Shown: piece after piece, positions 53,071-62,597 of the stretch | Layout: each line of letters opens with the position of its first letter | Position numbering within the stretch: the first letter of the stretch is position 1 | Assembly (NCBI GenBank): GCA_013414795.1 | Contig: CP058732.1 | Location: 124,001 to 188,000, forward strand | Source of the DNA: Candidatus Kapaibacterium sp. | GTDB lineage: Bacteria > Bacteroidota > Ignavibacteria > Kapaibacteriales > UBA2268 | Reading direction: 5' to 3' | DNA length: 64,000 bases | Notes under the pieces: model-generated | Databases searched by the model: none | What the model was told of the DNA's origin: nothing | The model's input: only the letters and a program-made list of their open reading frames with translations | Translations under genes and position numbers: made by a program

Positions 53071-54558
53071 ATGGGTAATGGAGAAACTGCAAACAAAAAG
53101 GGAAATCTTCTAATTGTCGATGATGACATTAACTTTTTGAAACTTCTCGAAAAATCGCTTTCAAAGCATTTCAACATCGCCACAGCCAGAAGTGGTCCCG
53201 AAGCCCTTGAAATAATTAAAAAAGGGTTCAATCCCGGGGTCATTTTAACTGATTTGAATATGCCAGTAATGAATGGCATTGAGTTCCTTAAAGAAACACT
53301 GAAATATGTTCCAAATTCCATTAGAATCATACTTTCTGCTTTTGCAAATCCCCAAGAAATCATAGCCGCAATCAATCAGAGCAAGGCTTATATGTATTTG
53401 ATGAAACCAGTCGACCAACTTCAACTAATACAAATTTTGAAAAACGCTTTCGATACATATAACTTAATTGTTCAAAATAATCGACTGCTTGCAACATTAA
53501 GGAAAATGGGTATTTCCGACGAGAAAAAACTCGACATCATCACTCAAAGTCCTTCGGTAAAGACTGCCCAATTAGTTGCAAGCGAATTTGTTTTCTCATT
53601 GGGAAAACTTTTATCGATGGCTGAAAAGTATTATTTCACAAACCACACTTCATATGTCGTAGCAATTGCCAAGGCACTTGCCAAGGAGTTGAAGTTCACT
53701 GAAAGAACCATCGAAGAAATAACTCTTGCAGCAACCCTAATTAATCTTCCAATGTTAGTTATGCCAAAACGATTTTTGCTATATGACCCATACGACCTTG
53801 AACAATCGGACAATAAATTCTTTTTCACACTTTATCAAGAGGCAATCGACACTCTGTCCTTAATAGAAATTATTAAAGGTCCAATTACTATTTTAAGCCA
53901 AATCTGGGAAAACCGGGCTGGGAGCGGTGGGCCAAACCATCTTGAAGGCCAAGCAGTTCTTCGCGAAGCACAAGTAATTGCCATTGCCAATATTTACCAC
54001 AACCGAGTCTATCGAATTCAACCTTTTCAAGTCACAAAACTCGAAGAGGAAGGTTTGGTCGTACAAACCAAAGAAGAAACATTCAACCGCCATAACGAGG
54101 CAATCAAATTCTTCTACCGTAAAGCAAACTGGTTCGACTCTGACGTCCACAACACTTTCCAAGATATGGTCAAAAAGCGTGCGATTCCAGAACTTGTTTT
54201 TCCAAAAACTAACCTTGTCATTAGAAATTTTGACTTACGTACCTTGCGTTCTGTTGAACTTGACAAGGATTTAACGGAAATACCATCCGAAGCCGAAGAA
54301 GAAAAAGGTCAAGCCGAAACACAACCAATCGAACGTGAAATCCGTGTTGAAAAATTGAAACCCGGAATGATAGTCGCCCAAAACATAGTAACAAAAACAG
54401 GAATTGTTATAGTCCGGCAGGATAATCGTTTAGACGAGGCTCTCATAGAAAATATCAAGTATCTTGCTGAAACTGGCTTATTACCCAAGCAAATTTCCGT
54501 CTACGCGGTACCACCACCAAATCTTTCGGAAGAACAAAAAAACACCCAAGAAACTTGA
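53071..54558 (+). CDS. Response regulator with degenerate HD-GYP domain
   Basis: The protein has 495 residues. A complete receiver domain (IVDDDIN, phosphoacceptor in LTDLNMPVMNG, Lys in LMKPVDQ) occupies about 10-130. It is followed by the scaffold of an HD-GYP phosphodiesterase without its catalytic residues. NHTSYVVAIAKALAKEL keeps only the first His; the HD position reads INLPM; HHE reads WEN; and GSGYP reads GSGGP. The C-terminal part (about 400-495) contains IREVEKLKPGMIVAQNI, found in several HD-GYP proteins. It probably binds a partner or ligand rather than hydrolysing cyclic di-GMP. Confidence 0.85.
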   Translation: MGNGETANKKGNLLIVDDDINFLKLLEKSLSKHFNIATARSGPEALEIIKKGFNPGVILTDLNMPVMNGIEFLKETLKYVPNSIRIILSAFANPQEIIAAINQSKAYMYLMKPVDQLQLIQILKNAFDTYNLIVQNNRLLATLRKMGISDEKKLDIITQSPSVKTAQLVASEFVFSLGKLLSMAEKYYFTNHTSYVVAIAKALAKELKFTERTIEEITLAATLINLPMLVMPKRFLLYDPYDLEQSDNKFFFTLYQEAIDTLSLIEIIKGPITILSQIWENRAGSGGPNHLEGQAVLREAQVIAIANIYHNRVYRIQPFQVTKLEEEGLVVQTKEETFNRHNEAIKFFYRKANWFDSDVHNTFQDMVKKRAIPELVFPKTNLVIRNFDLRTLRSVELDKDLTEIPSEAEEEKGQAETQPIEREIRVEKLKPGMIVAQNIVTKTGIVIVRQDNRLDEALIENIKYLAETGLLPKQISVYAVPPPNLSEEQKNTQET

Positions 54559-54681
54559 TAGTAATTGTACAAATCAAGAGTTGCTTTTTTTTCTTAAACT
54601 AAAATTTATGATTTCATTAAGTCAAACTACAAAAACAAAACAAAAAGTTTTTGGATTTTATTTATTTATTAACATTTTTTA

Positions 54682-54689
54682 TATATTTG
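54682..54689 (+). promoter_or_regulatory. Candidate -7 element of dut
   Basis: TATATTTG lies 27 bases before the chosen dut ATG and fits TAnnTTTG. A TTTG 28 bases further upstream is too distant for the usual -33 spacing. Confidence 0.3.
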
Positions 54690-54716
54690 TTTTCTATTTT
54701 AAGGCATTTTATTTTG

Positions 54717-55160
54717 ATGAAAGTACAAATTTCGCGGCTTTCGGATAAGTTCAATGATATTCCACTGCCGGAATACCAATCCGAAGGTTCTGCGGGAATG
54801 GATATTCGCGCCGCTGTCGAAAACCCATTGACCATCAACCCGGGGGAAATTGTTCTCGTTCCTACAAACCTTGCAATAGCCCTTCCAAAGGGATATGAAT
54901 GCCAGGTGCGTACAAGAAGTGGATTGGCGCTTCGCCACGGCATTTTTGCATTGAATTCTCCCGGAACTATCGACAGTGATTACCGAGGCGAAATTCGAAT
55001 TATCCTGGCAAATTTCAGCAAAGAACCATTCGTTATAAATCGTGGCGACAGAATAGCCCAACTCGTTGTTGCAAAATACGAACGCGTCGAATGGGAAGAA
55101 ACCAATAAACTTCCCGAAACTGTCCGCGGGGACGGCGGTTTCGGAAGTACTGGTATATAA
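54717..55160 (+). CDS. dut: Deoxyuridine 5'-triphosphate nucleotidohydrolase
   Basis: This 147-residue trimeric dUTPase has all five motifs: [42 protein letters not shown] and the C-terminal GGFGSTG. The start at 54717 (MKVQISRL) gives the normal family length; the longer frame adds a meaningless hydrophobic leader. It removes dUTP and supplies dUMP for thymidylate synthesis. The YeiH-type gene follows 21 bases after its stop. Confidence 0.96.
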   Translation: MKVQISRLSDKFNDIPLPEYQSEGSAGMDIRAAVENPLTINPGEIVLVPTNLAIALPKGYECQVRTRSGLALRHGIFALNSPGTIDSDYRGEIRIILANFSKEPFVINRGDRIAQLVVAKYERVEWEETNKLPETVRGDGGFGSTGI

Positions 55161-55181
55161 GCAACAATATGGAGGTTTGAA

Positions 55182-56726
55182 ATGAACCAAAGGAAACCGC
55201 TTTTAAGCGAGGATTGGTTGTCCTTGTGGTTAGGTCTTTTCATTTTCTTGCTTTCTATTGGCGTAATCTTCAATTTCGACATACTTGGCTGGGGAATCAA
55301 AATTTCAACCTGGGTCGATTTGTCGAAAGCCTTTTCCACAGTCTCAAAAACTTATTCTGCAATTAGTCCTGTCGTTTCAATCATCTTGACTTATGTGTTT
55401 ATGCTGGTTGTTATTGGCTTTGGCAACTGGTTGCTCGGCGGCAATCCAATCAAGTTTTTCTACGCTTTCACTATTGTGTTCATAATTAGTTTTGCTTGTT
55501 TCGTGCTGGGAAACCAGGCGAATATTGCTGCGACTACTCCTGCGGAATTTCAAAAATTTGGAATCAATTGGTCATTGAAACTAACTGGGGAGGCTGGGTT
55601 CATCATTGCCTTGATTGTAGGTTTGCTAATCAGTAACCTCTTCCCGAAATTTGCTGAAACTTTGAAGCCTGCAATAACGCCAGAACTCTACGTGAAAACG
55701 GCAATTGTTATTATGGGCGCTGGAGTGGGGATAAAAGCGATAGAAAATTCAAGTCTTGCCTTCTCAATCATTTTCCTGGGATTATGTGCAATACTTGCAG
55801 CATATTTGATTTTCTGGTCTGTTGTTTATTTCATAGCCAGAAAGTACTTCAAATTCAGTCGGGAATGGTCGGCTCCGCTGGCTTCTGGAATTTCAATATG
55901 CGGAGTAAGCGCTGCAATAGCAACGGGAGCCGCAATACGAGCCCGTCCCGTTGTTCCAATTATGGTTTCTTCGCTGGTGGTTGTTTTCGCCGTCGTTGAG
56001 TTGTTAATTCTGCCATTTCTTGCACAACAATTTCTTTGGAACGACCCATTGGTTGCTGGCGCCTGGATGGGACTTGCGGTGAAAACCGATGGCGCCGCAA
56101 CTGCAAGCGGAGCAATTGCCGACGCACTTATTCTTGCAAAAGCGGCTGAACACGGAGTCTTCTACCAAAAAGACTGGGTTCTCAACACTGCAACCAATGT
56201 GAAGGTGTTTATCGATGTGTTCATAGGTATCTGGGCTTTCATTTTAGCCTACGTCTGGACAAAATACATTGAAAACGGCGGCGATAGAACACAAAAAGTT
56301 CCTGCTCGGCAAATTTGGGAACGGTTTCCAAAATTCGTTATAGGTTACATACTTACATTTTTGATTTTCCTGATTATTGGTCTATCTAGTCCTGAATTTG
56401 TGAAGAAATCGGTAATCGAAACAAAAACAATTGAAAAAACAGACGCCAGCGGAAACATTGAAAAAGTCGTTACCCAAGAAGTGAAAAAAATCCCTGGTGT
56501 TGGAGTTCTTTCGACCAACCAGGCAAATGTCTTTCGAACTCTGTTCTTTGTTCTTACTTTCTTCACAATTGGCTTGGTCTCAAACTTCCGCAAATTGTGG
56601 GAAGAAGGAATAGGTAAACTTGCTGCAATATATATTCTCGCACTATTTGGCTTCATTATCTGGGTCGCTTTAATTATCTCCTGGCTCTTTTTCCATAATG
56701 TTTTACCACCAACTGTTTCTGGTTAA
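55182..56726 (+). CDS. YeiH-family (UPF0324/PF03601) membrane exporter
   Basis: This 514-residue inner-membrane protein has about ten spans. The family core shows IVIMGAGVGIKAIE, ASGISICGVSAAIATGAAI and MGLAVKTDGAATASGAIADAL. It is longer than E. coli YeiH (about 350 residues), because of an extra N-terminal region and a charged loop near residues 405-430 (ETKTIEKTDASGNIEKVV). The family is often called putative sulfate exporters, but the substrate is not established. A 50-residue single-span protein is encoded 15 bases after its stop. Confidence 0.88.
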   Translation: MNQRKPLLSEDWLSLWLGLFIFLLSIGVIFNFDILGWGIKISTWVDLSKAFSTVSKTYSAISPVVSIILTYVFMLVVIGFGNWLLGGNPIKFFYAFTIVFIISFACFVLGNQANIAATTPAEFQKFGINWSLKLTGEAGFIIALIVGLLISNLFPKFAETLKPAITPELYVKTAIVIMGAGVGIKAIENSSLAFSIIFLGLCAILAAYLIFWSVVYFIARKYFKFSREWSAPLASGISICGVSAAIATGAAIRARPVVPIMVSSLVVVFAVVELLILPFLAQQFLWNDPLVAGAWMGLAVKTDGAATASGAIADALILAKAAEHGVFYQKDWVLNTATNVKVFIDVFIGIWAFILAYVWTKYIENGGDRTQKVPARQIWERFPKFVIGYILTFLIFLIIGLSSPEFVKKSVIETKTIEKTDASGNIEKVVTQEVKKIPGVGVLSTNQANVFRTLFFVLTFFTIGLVSNFRKLWEEGIGKLAAIYILALFGFIIWVALIISWLFFHNVLPPTVSG

Positions 56727-56741
56727 TCAAAAAGGGGAAAT

Positions 56742-56894
56742 ATGCAAGAAAATCCAAAAATATCGGAAGAAATAAAGAAAATCGAATACGAACCACTGCT
56801 ACCAATTGAAAAAAAATTAATTACTTGGAGCATCATCACTGGTTTGGGGTTAATTATTATCCTTTACATTATTAATCGATTAATAATTAAATAA
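56742..56894 (+). CDS. 50-residue single-span membrane protein downstream of YeiH-type gene
   Basis: This small ORF has a good ribosome site (AAAAAGGGGAAAT before ATG) 15 bases after the exporter stop. It has a charged N-terminus (ISEEIKKIEYEP) and one membrane span (about residues 28-45) ending in NRLIIK. The position and topology suggest an accessory subunit of the exporter. No named family was recognised. Confidence 0.65.
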   Translation: MQENPKISEEIKKIEYEPLLPIEKKLITWSIITGLGLIIILYIINRLIIK

Positions 56895-57018
56895 AACACA
56901 AAAAAGATTTTCATCATTTGGATTAGTGCAAAAATGTTTTTTTGCTTGAAAAAAATTCTTTTGTGTTATAAATTTTTTAATAAATTTTCCGTCAAATAAA
57001 ATTTTAAAAGGAGTAACA

Positions 57019-57318
57019 ATGGTAAGCGTTAAAGTTCAATATTTTCGAGGCTGTCCAAATTCCGATGAAATGCTTCGACGAGTCAAAGAAGCGATAAAAG
57101 ATTTGCCCAACATCGAATATTACGAGGAATTAATAGAGACCGAAGAAAAGGCTCGGCAAGTTGGGTTCCGTGGTTCCCCGACACTTTTGATTAATGGCAA
57201 GGATTTCGAAGGAATTCCAATTCCGCCCGTTGCTTCGCTATCCTGTCGTGTCTATTTGAAAGGCTTGCCCAAAGTAGAAGAAATCCGAAACCGAATTTTG
57301 GAATTAATTAATCAATAA
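57019..57318 (+). CDS. Thioredoxin-like small protein (CxxS)
   Basis: This 99-residue thioredoxin-fold protein has an N-terminal YFRGCPNSDEM, with a CPNS motif in place of CxxC. The cis-Pro loop FRGSPTLLINGKD is followed by a second Cys in SLSCRVY. It resembles the small 'DF family (seleno)protein/thioredoxin-like' group of metal- and redox-linked proteins. A strong AAAAGGAG ribosome site precedes the ATG. The Zn/Mn-type ABC importer operon starts 2 bases after its stop, so it is probably co-expressed with metal uptake. Confidence 0.75.
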   Translation: MVSVKVQYFRGCPNSDEMLRRVKEAIKDLPNIEYYEELIETEEKARQVGFRGSPTLLINGKDFEGIPIPPVASLSCRVYLKGLPKVEEIRNRILELINQ

Positions 57319-57320
57319 CA

Positions 57321-58166
57321 ATGAACAAAGTTTTTACTTTCTTTCTCTTGTTCCTTTTTGCTTGTAGCAAAAATACTGATTCATCAATTAGTTCATTTAT
57401 CTACACATCGAATTACCCATTGAAACTTATTGTACAAGAAATTGTTGACGATACTTATTTGGTGAAATGTTTGGTACCACCACACGTTTCCGAACATACA
57501 TTTGAACCAAAAGTTTCCGATATCAATAATCTTCAAAAATCAAAACTTGTGCTTTATGTCTCGGATAATTTAGATAAATGGGCAACTAAAAGTCTCCCCA
57601 ATCGATTACAGTTGCTAAATCTTCTTCCCAAAGACCAAATTTTCTACTTCGAAGACGGAGTAACACCCGACCCACACTTTTGGACATCTCCCAAAACCGT
57701 TCTCTCGCTTGTGGATAACTTATCTAATACTCTCATTCAAAAGTTTCCAGAGAAACGCCAGCAAATTTTAGAAAATTCGAAAGCATTTAAAAAACAATTG
57801 CAAAATCTTTCGGATAGCATCGCAACTCTTCTTGAACCAGTTCGGGGCAAATATGTTTTCTTGTTCCATCCTTCATTTCGGTACTTTATTCGGGATTTTG
57901 GTTTGAACTATGGGGGAAGTGTCGAAGAAACTCCTGGCGCAGAACCAACGCCTTCGCATTTGAACAACCTTATTAATAAAATCAAAGAAACAAACACAAA
58001 AGCAATATTTTCTGAACCTCAACTAAATCCACATTCAGCCCAAGTTTTGGCTAAAAATGCAAACGTAAAACTTATGGAAATCGACCCTATTGGAACGTAT
58101 GATATCAAATCCTACAAAGAATTCGTCTACAAGAATGCGAAAACCATTTTGGATGCATTGAAATGA
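57321..58166 (+). CDS. Metal (Zn/Mn) ABC transporter substrate-binding lipoprotein
   Basis: This 281-residue cluster A-I (ZnuA/TroA) binding protein has a lipobox (LFACS) near residue 15. Likely metal ligands are His in VSEHTFEPKVSD, His in PDPHFWTSPK, His in LFHPSFRYF and an acidic residue in FSEPQLNP. No His-rich loop of the classical ZnuA type is present. It is the first of three overlapping importer genes. Zn and Mn specificity cannot be separated by eye. Confidence 0.9.
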   Translation: MNKVFTFFLLFLFACSKNTDSSISSFIYTSNYPLKLIVQEIVDDTYLVKCLVPPHVSEHTFEPKVSDINNLQKSKLVLYVSDNLDKWATKSLPNRLQLLNLLPKDQIFYFEDGVTPDPHFWTSPKTVLSLVDNLSNTLIQKFPEKRQQILENSKAFKKQLQNLSDSIATLLEPVRGKYVFLFHPSFRYFIRDFGLNYGGSVEETPGAEPTPSHLNNLINKIKETNTKAIFSEPQLNPHSAQVLAKNANVKLMEIDPIGTYDIKSYKEFVYKNAKTILDALK

Positions 58167-58918
58167 ACGAAATTGCAATAGATATAAAAAATTTAAGTGT
58201 GCACTTTGGAAAATTTTGTGCCCTTGGTAAAATTACATTCTCTTTAACAAGTTCAGAATTCCTTACAATTATCGGTCCAAATGGTGGCGGGAAAACTACT
58301 CTAATCAAAACTATACTTGGGCTTATCGAACCCAGCGAAGGCACTGTTAAAGTTTTCGGAAGAAATCCAAAAGACGTCCCATTCAGAGAAATTGGCTACG
58401 TTCCACAAATAAAAACGATCGACAGAACTTTTCCTGCGAAAGTTTTCGAAGTTGTTGCAACTGGTCTGACTGGGAAATGGCAATTTCATTTTTCAAAAGA
58501 TATTCGCCAGCAAGTTCATAAAGTTTTAGAATTTTGCGGACTTGAAAATCTTGAAAACCGACAAATCAACAGACTTTCTGGCGGGGAGTTGCAACGAGTC
58601 TTCCTTGCTCGCAGTATCATTCGCCGACCACGTCTACTTTTGCTCGACGAACCAGCAACTGGAATCGATACTATTGCTGAAACCGATTTTAGCAAGATTC
58701 TTGAAAACCTCCAGAAAGAATTTCAAACTACAATCGTTATGGTTACTCACGACTGGGAATATGCATTTTACCACTCTACAACTGTTATGCTTTTGAACAA
58801 GACAATAATTGCTTTCGGTGCTCCGAAGAAAATCTTCACAGAAGATAATCTACAAAAGACATTTGGTCATATTGGACACGAACACAATCTGGAATTTACG
58901 ATAGAGAAAAATGTTTGA
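58163..58918 (+). CDS. Metal (Zn/Mn) ABC transporter ATPase
   Basis: This 251-residue ATPase has Walker A GPNGGGKTT, Q-loop YVPQIKTIDRTFP, signature LSGGELQRV, Walker B LLLLDEPATGID and switch His in TVMVTHDWEY. It overlaps the binding-protein gene by 4 bases and the permease gene by 8. It energises uptake of the metal through the inner membrane. Confidence 0.93.
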   Translation: MNEIAIDIKNLSVHFGKFCALGKITFSLTSSEFLTIIGPNGGGKTTLIKTILGLIEPSEGTVKVFGRNPKDVPFREIGYVPQIKTIDRTFPAKVFEVVATGLTGKWQFHFSKDIRQQVHKVLEFCGLENLENRQINRLSGGELQRVFLARSIIRRPRLLLLDEPATGIDTIAETDFSKILENLQKEFQTTIVMVTHDWEYAFYHSTTVMLLNKTIIAFGAPKKIFTEDNLQKTFGHIGHEHNLEFTIEKNV

Positions 58919-59717
58919 ACTTCTGAAAAGTAGTTTTGCAATCAATGCGTTGCTGGCTGGCTTGGTTGTCGGATTTCTTGGTTCTTTCTATGGAACTTTC
59001 ATAGTACAACGCAGAATGAGTTTCCTCGGAGATGGACTTGCCCACGTTGCATTCGGTGGAGTCGCTTTGGGCTTGCTTCTTCAAGCAGAACCATTCTGGA
59101 TTGCAATTCCATTCACCATAATTGTTGCAGTTGCAATAACATATTTAAAGGAGAAGACCAACATAGAGATAGACACTGCCATTGGAATCTTCTTTGCAGT
59201 CAGCGTTGCTCTTGGAGTTCTTTTCATTTCATTGAATAAACACTATATATCAGATGCTTTCTCTTACTTATTCGGTTCGATTCTGCTTGTTTCGTCCGAA
59301 GATTTAATATATTCTTATTTCCTCGCAATAATAACCATCGCTGTTTCAATATTCTTCTGGAGAAGATGGACTTATGCAACTTTCGATTCTGAACTTGCAC
59401 GCATTGACAATATTAAAGTCGATTTCGACAATTATCTGCTTTCAATTCTAATTGCATTGTCAATTGTAGTTTCGGTCAAATTGGTAGGAATTTTCCTTGT
59501 GGCTTCGTTTCTTGTGATTCCATCGGCAACGGCAAAGTTAGTTAGCAAAACTTTTAGCCAAATGACAATTCTTTCAATTCTTTTGGGTATCGTAAGTTCA
59601 GAAATTGGCATTATTATTTCCATTCTATTCGACCTACCGACGGGAGCCACCATTATTCTTTTCCAGTCAACTATATTTACTTTGATGCTATTCTTCCATA
59701 AAATTATTAATAAGTAG
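58911..59717 (+). CDS. Metal (Zn/Mn) ABC transporter permease
   Basis: This 268-residue inner-membrane permease of the ZnuB/MntB (ABC-3) family has eight or nine spans. It has GFLGSFYGTFIVQRRMSFLGDGLAHVAFGGVALG and SVKLVGIFLVASFLVIPSATA, both typical of the family. It ends the operon. No metal-responsive repressor gene is adjacent. Confidence 0.93.
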   Translation: MFELLKSSFAINALLAGLVVGFLGSFYGTFIVQRRMSFLGDGLAHVAFGGVALGLLLQAEPFWIAIPFTIIVAVAITYLKEKTNIEIDTAIGIFFAVSVALGVLFISLNKHYISDAFSYLFGSILLVSSEDLIYSYFLAIITIAVSIFFWRRWTYATFDSELARIDNIKVDFDNYLLSILIALSIVVSVKLVGIFLVASFLVIPSATAKLVSKTFSQMTILSILLGIVSSEIGIIISILFDLPTGATIILFQSTIFTLMLFFHKIINK

Positions 59718-59828
59718 ATATGCCAGATTTTAACAATTTTCCCTTATTAACCTATTATAAAATTCCAAAAAAGATACTAATTTCTTCACCCACAATTAAT
59801 TTAAATTAACTTGGATAGAACGAAATTG

Positions 59829-62597
59829 CTACTTTATTAGCAATGCTTTCGAAAAATAAACCATTGTCCCATCAGATATAACCAAGAAACACACTCCGTT
59901 TGTAAACTCATTCAAATTTATTATAATGTTGGAGAGTATTGAATTTTCTTGAATTTCATAGGAAAAATTCAATTGTTGCCCCAAAAAGTTAAATATCTTA
60001 ATTTTAAAATCTTTAAAGTCCTTTGGAAAATTTGATATTTTAATCATATTGGGCTTTTCAAAACTTATGGACAACTTTGTCGCAAAAATAACATCATTTC
60101 TAACAGAAGAATTCACCTCTTTGGTTAATTTGTAATAGACAGTATCGCCAAAAGGTACTTTGGTTGTCCAACCATCAAAATTTGTTGCCTCGAAATAATA
60201 CTCCAAAAAATATGTGTTTGAATCCAGTTTCAATAAATAGTTTCCAACTCCACTTTCATTCAAGGTTTGCTTCAAATCAATAGAAGAGAAATCATTGTCA
60301 GGAGAGGTTCGATAGTAAAGCATAAAAGATTCGATTTGGGAAGAGTCATAAATTCCTTTGGAAACTTTATATTCGAGGTTAATTAAACGACTATCAGGAA
60401 TTTGGGTTAAGGGTCTATGATAAATAAATGGAGAATGGTTCCAAGCCAGGTATCCAAAATGCTTGAGATAGGAATAATTATTAGTCCAGGTTGTATACAT
60501 CATTCCATCGAAATTTGATATTGATTTGGCATTATTTTTTGACCTACGAATATGCTGCTCGTCGGTATCATAATATGGGGCTGTGATTTGCCTAAATCCC
60601 TTGTTCTCGAAGAAGGTAAGGCTTTGCACGGCATTGTTCCCGTGGTTCCAATTAACAATACCCACAGACTTTGGAATTGAATCTGAAACTCCTGCAAGTT
60701 CACCATTTACAAGGTAATAATTCTTATTTCCAGGTTTGGCATTATGAAATTCATCGAACATATCGCTCCAAACCCATATCGAGGCATTGCTGTTGTATTT
60801 TTTAATAATATCAACACACTTATTCACATTACGGGCAAGAAGCATAGCGGGAGTTGTACCATATTGTTGGTCGCCCCAATCCCAATTCATAATCCGAATT
60901 TCGTCGTGGTTCATAAAATAAGTTCGAGGTTTAAGAAGACTATCGAGGATTTTGAATTCTCGTTCAATAATTTCATACGTCTTCGGTTCTGTCGTCGAAA
61001 TCATTACCTGACCATCATAAATATAGGTGGTATGGTAATATGAAATCAGAATTGTGTCGCCATTTCGCAGCCTACCCCCAGACTTTATTCGAAAAGTAGG
61101 AGGCTGGTGCCAGGCGTCATACTCTCCATACCAAGAATACACTGCTCCAAGTTTTGCGTCGTACAAAGAATCGAAATCAACACCTTCTTTATATAACACA
61201 TCCTGAATTGGATGTGAAACGGTTAAAGGGGCACCACTTCTTCTAATCAGATTAACGAAAGGAACTTCTTCCAATACCAAATCATCTAACCAAAAACTAC
61301 CAGAGGTTGCGCCCCAAACCCCCCAGTAAACGTTAAGGGTATCCGAATCCAATGAATTAAAAGTAACATCATATTTTTGCCAACCGTTAGTAGTTCGAGG
61401 AAGAGTAAGATTAATAAAACAAAGTTGCCTTCCCTTCGAATTGATTGCAGTAATCTGGAAAGCACTACTATATTGAAGGTTTTCCGAACGGACCCAAGCA
61501 GAAGCATGGAAAAGAGTATAGGGTTTGGTCACTATTTTGTGAATTATCCTTGCATTCTTGTATCCTGGAACAGATTCAAAATTTGAGAAGCGAATAGATG
61601 CTTTACCAGAGTGCTTTACAACTGTGTCAACAAAACTAAGTTGTCCAGGTTGGTCAATATATCCAAATCCAGTGAAATTATTCCCATTGAAAACCTCAAA
61701 ACCAGGATTGGTTAAATAACCCTTCACATACGGAATAAGTCGTGCAGTGTCTTTTTCGATTACAAATTTTTGATTATAAACAGGCAAACCAGAGGCAAGA
61801 CTTGGGTCCCAATAAAGAATTGAGTTTGAATATCCGAAAGGCATAACCCCAGGAATAATTTCCAAAAAATGATGATTGGCAAAATCTTTCAATGAATGTA
61901 ATGAATCGAAATAGTTTTTAGGCTGCTTGGAAATGAACGAAAATTTATAGTCGGTCAGATTGACTCCATTAAGTTTATAGTTCGTTGCTTCCTCCCAAAT
62001 TTGTTTCGCTTTTGTTGTATTGGATGGCACCAAAATATTCATTGGATAGTAAAACCAACGAATTGGGTATTGAGGTGCATCAACAATTCTACAAGGTTTA
62101 ATTTGCGGAGATTTATTGTTGATTACGAGTTGCATTAAGGTGACGATTCCATAAATTAGCCCAGCACTATCGCATCCATTGATTACAATTTGCTGTGGTG
62201 TTACATCTAAAATGTAACCTTCCTTCCCAGGATAGTACTTATTAACAGTTATATTCTTCTGTTCAATCCTTATCAATAAATTATTTAAATATGAATCCAA
62301 AATTCCTAATGCTATACCATTAAGTAAAGTATCGTTCCCATTCCAAAATTCAATATCAAGGGTATCGATATTTCTTTTTCTCAGTTCAGAATTAAGGCGA
62401 TATGCAGCAAAAAATTCTGGTTTTGCGGAGTTTAATAAAATTTTTGTATTTTTTTGAATTGCAAAGTTGGTTGAATACTCATTTCTTTCGTAACTACATC
62501 TTGGTTGTGGAAGCAATGTTTCTACGCTTTGTCCAAACAAGCAGTAGAAACTAAAAATCAAAAATAAATAAACGATAATAACAATTTTCATAAACAA
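59829..62597 (-). CDS. T9SS-secreted GH20-like glycoside hydrolase with inserted carbohydrate-binding module
   Basis: The protein has 922 residues. After a signal peptide (to about 22) comes the GH20/84-type N-terminal alpha-beta domain (about 25-170, with GKEGYILDV and AGLIYGIVTLMQL), then a TIM-barrel (about 175-760) containing YFMNHDEIRIM. H564-D565-E566 matches the GH20 catalytic Asp-Glu pair. A jelly-roll module (about 297-450: PGFEVFNGNN, SGKASIRFSNF, SGSFWLDDLVL) interrupts the barrel. The C-terminus is a T9SS sorting domain (NEFTNGVCFLVI). It probably removes beta-linked N-acetylhexosamine or a related sugar outside the cell. Exact specificity is uncertain. Confidence 0.82.
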   Translation of the reverse strand: MFMKIVIIVYLFLIFSFYCLFGQSVETLLPQPRCSYERNEYSTNFAIQKNTKILLNSAKPEFFAAYRLNSELRKRNIDTLDIEFWNGNDTLLNGIALGILDSYLNNLLIRIEQKNITVNKYYPGKEGYILDVTPQQIVINGCDSAGLIYGIVTLMQLVINNKSPQIKPCRIVDAPQYPIRWFYYPMNILVPSNTTKAKQIWEEATNYKLNGVNLTDYKFSFISKQPKNYFDSLHSLKDFANHHFLEIIPGVMPFGYSNSILYWDPSLASGLPVYNQKFVIEKDTARLIPYVKGYLTNPGFEVFNGNNFTGFGYIDQPGQLSFVDTVVKHSGKASIRFSNFESVPGYKNARIIHKIVTKPYTLFHASAWVRSENLQYSSAFQITAINSKGRQLCFINLTLPRTTNGWQKYDVTFNSLDSDTLNVYWGVWGATSGSFWLDDLVLEEVPFVNLIRRSGAPLTVSHPIQDVLYKEGVDFDSLYDAKLGAVYSWYGEYDAWHQPPTFRIKSGGRLRNGDTILISYYHTTYIYDGQVMISTTEPKTYEIIEREFKILDSLLKPRTYFMNHDEIRIMNWDWGDQQYGTTPAMLLARNVNKCVDIIKKYNSNASIWVWSDMFDEFHNAKPGNKNYYLVNGELAGVSDSIPKSVGIVNWNHGNNAVQSLTFFENKGFRQITAPYYDTDEQHIRRSKNNAKSISNFDGMMYTTWTNNYSYLKHFGYLAWNHSPFIYHRPLTQIPDSRLINLEYKVSKGIYDSSQIESFMLYYRTSPDNDFSSIDLKQTLNESGVGNYLLKLDSNTYFLEYYFEATNFDGWTTKVPFGDTVYYKLTKEVNSSVRNDVIFATKLSISFEKPNMIKISNFPKDFKDFKIKIFNFLGQQLNFSYEIQENSILSNIIINLNEFTNGVCFLVISDGTMVYFSKALLIK

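Noticed and set aside
53893-55339. Minus-strand frames opposite the HD-GYP-like protein and dut
   Set aside because: They are antisense to well-supported genes.
56941-56972. TTGAAA...TATAAA as a sigma-70-type promoter before the thioredoxin-like gene
   Set aside because: The spacer is only 15 bases and the region is A+T-rich, so the match is not better than chance.
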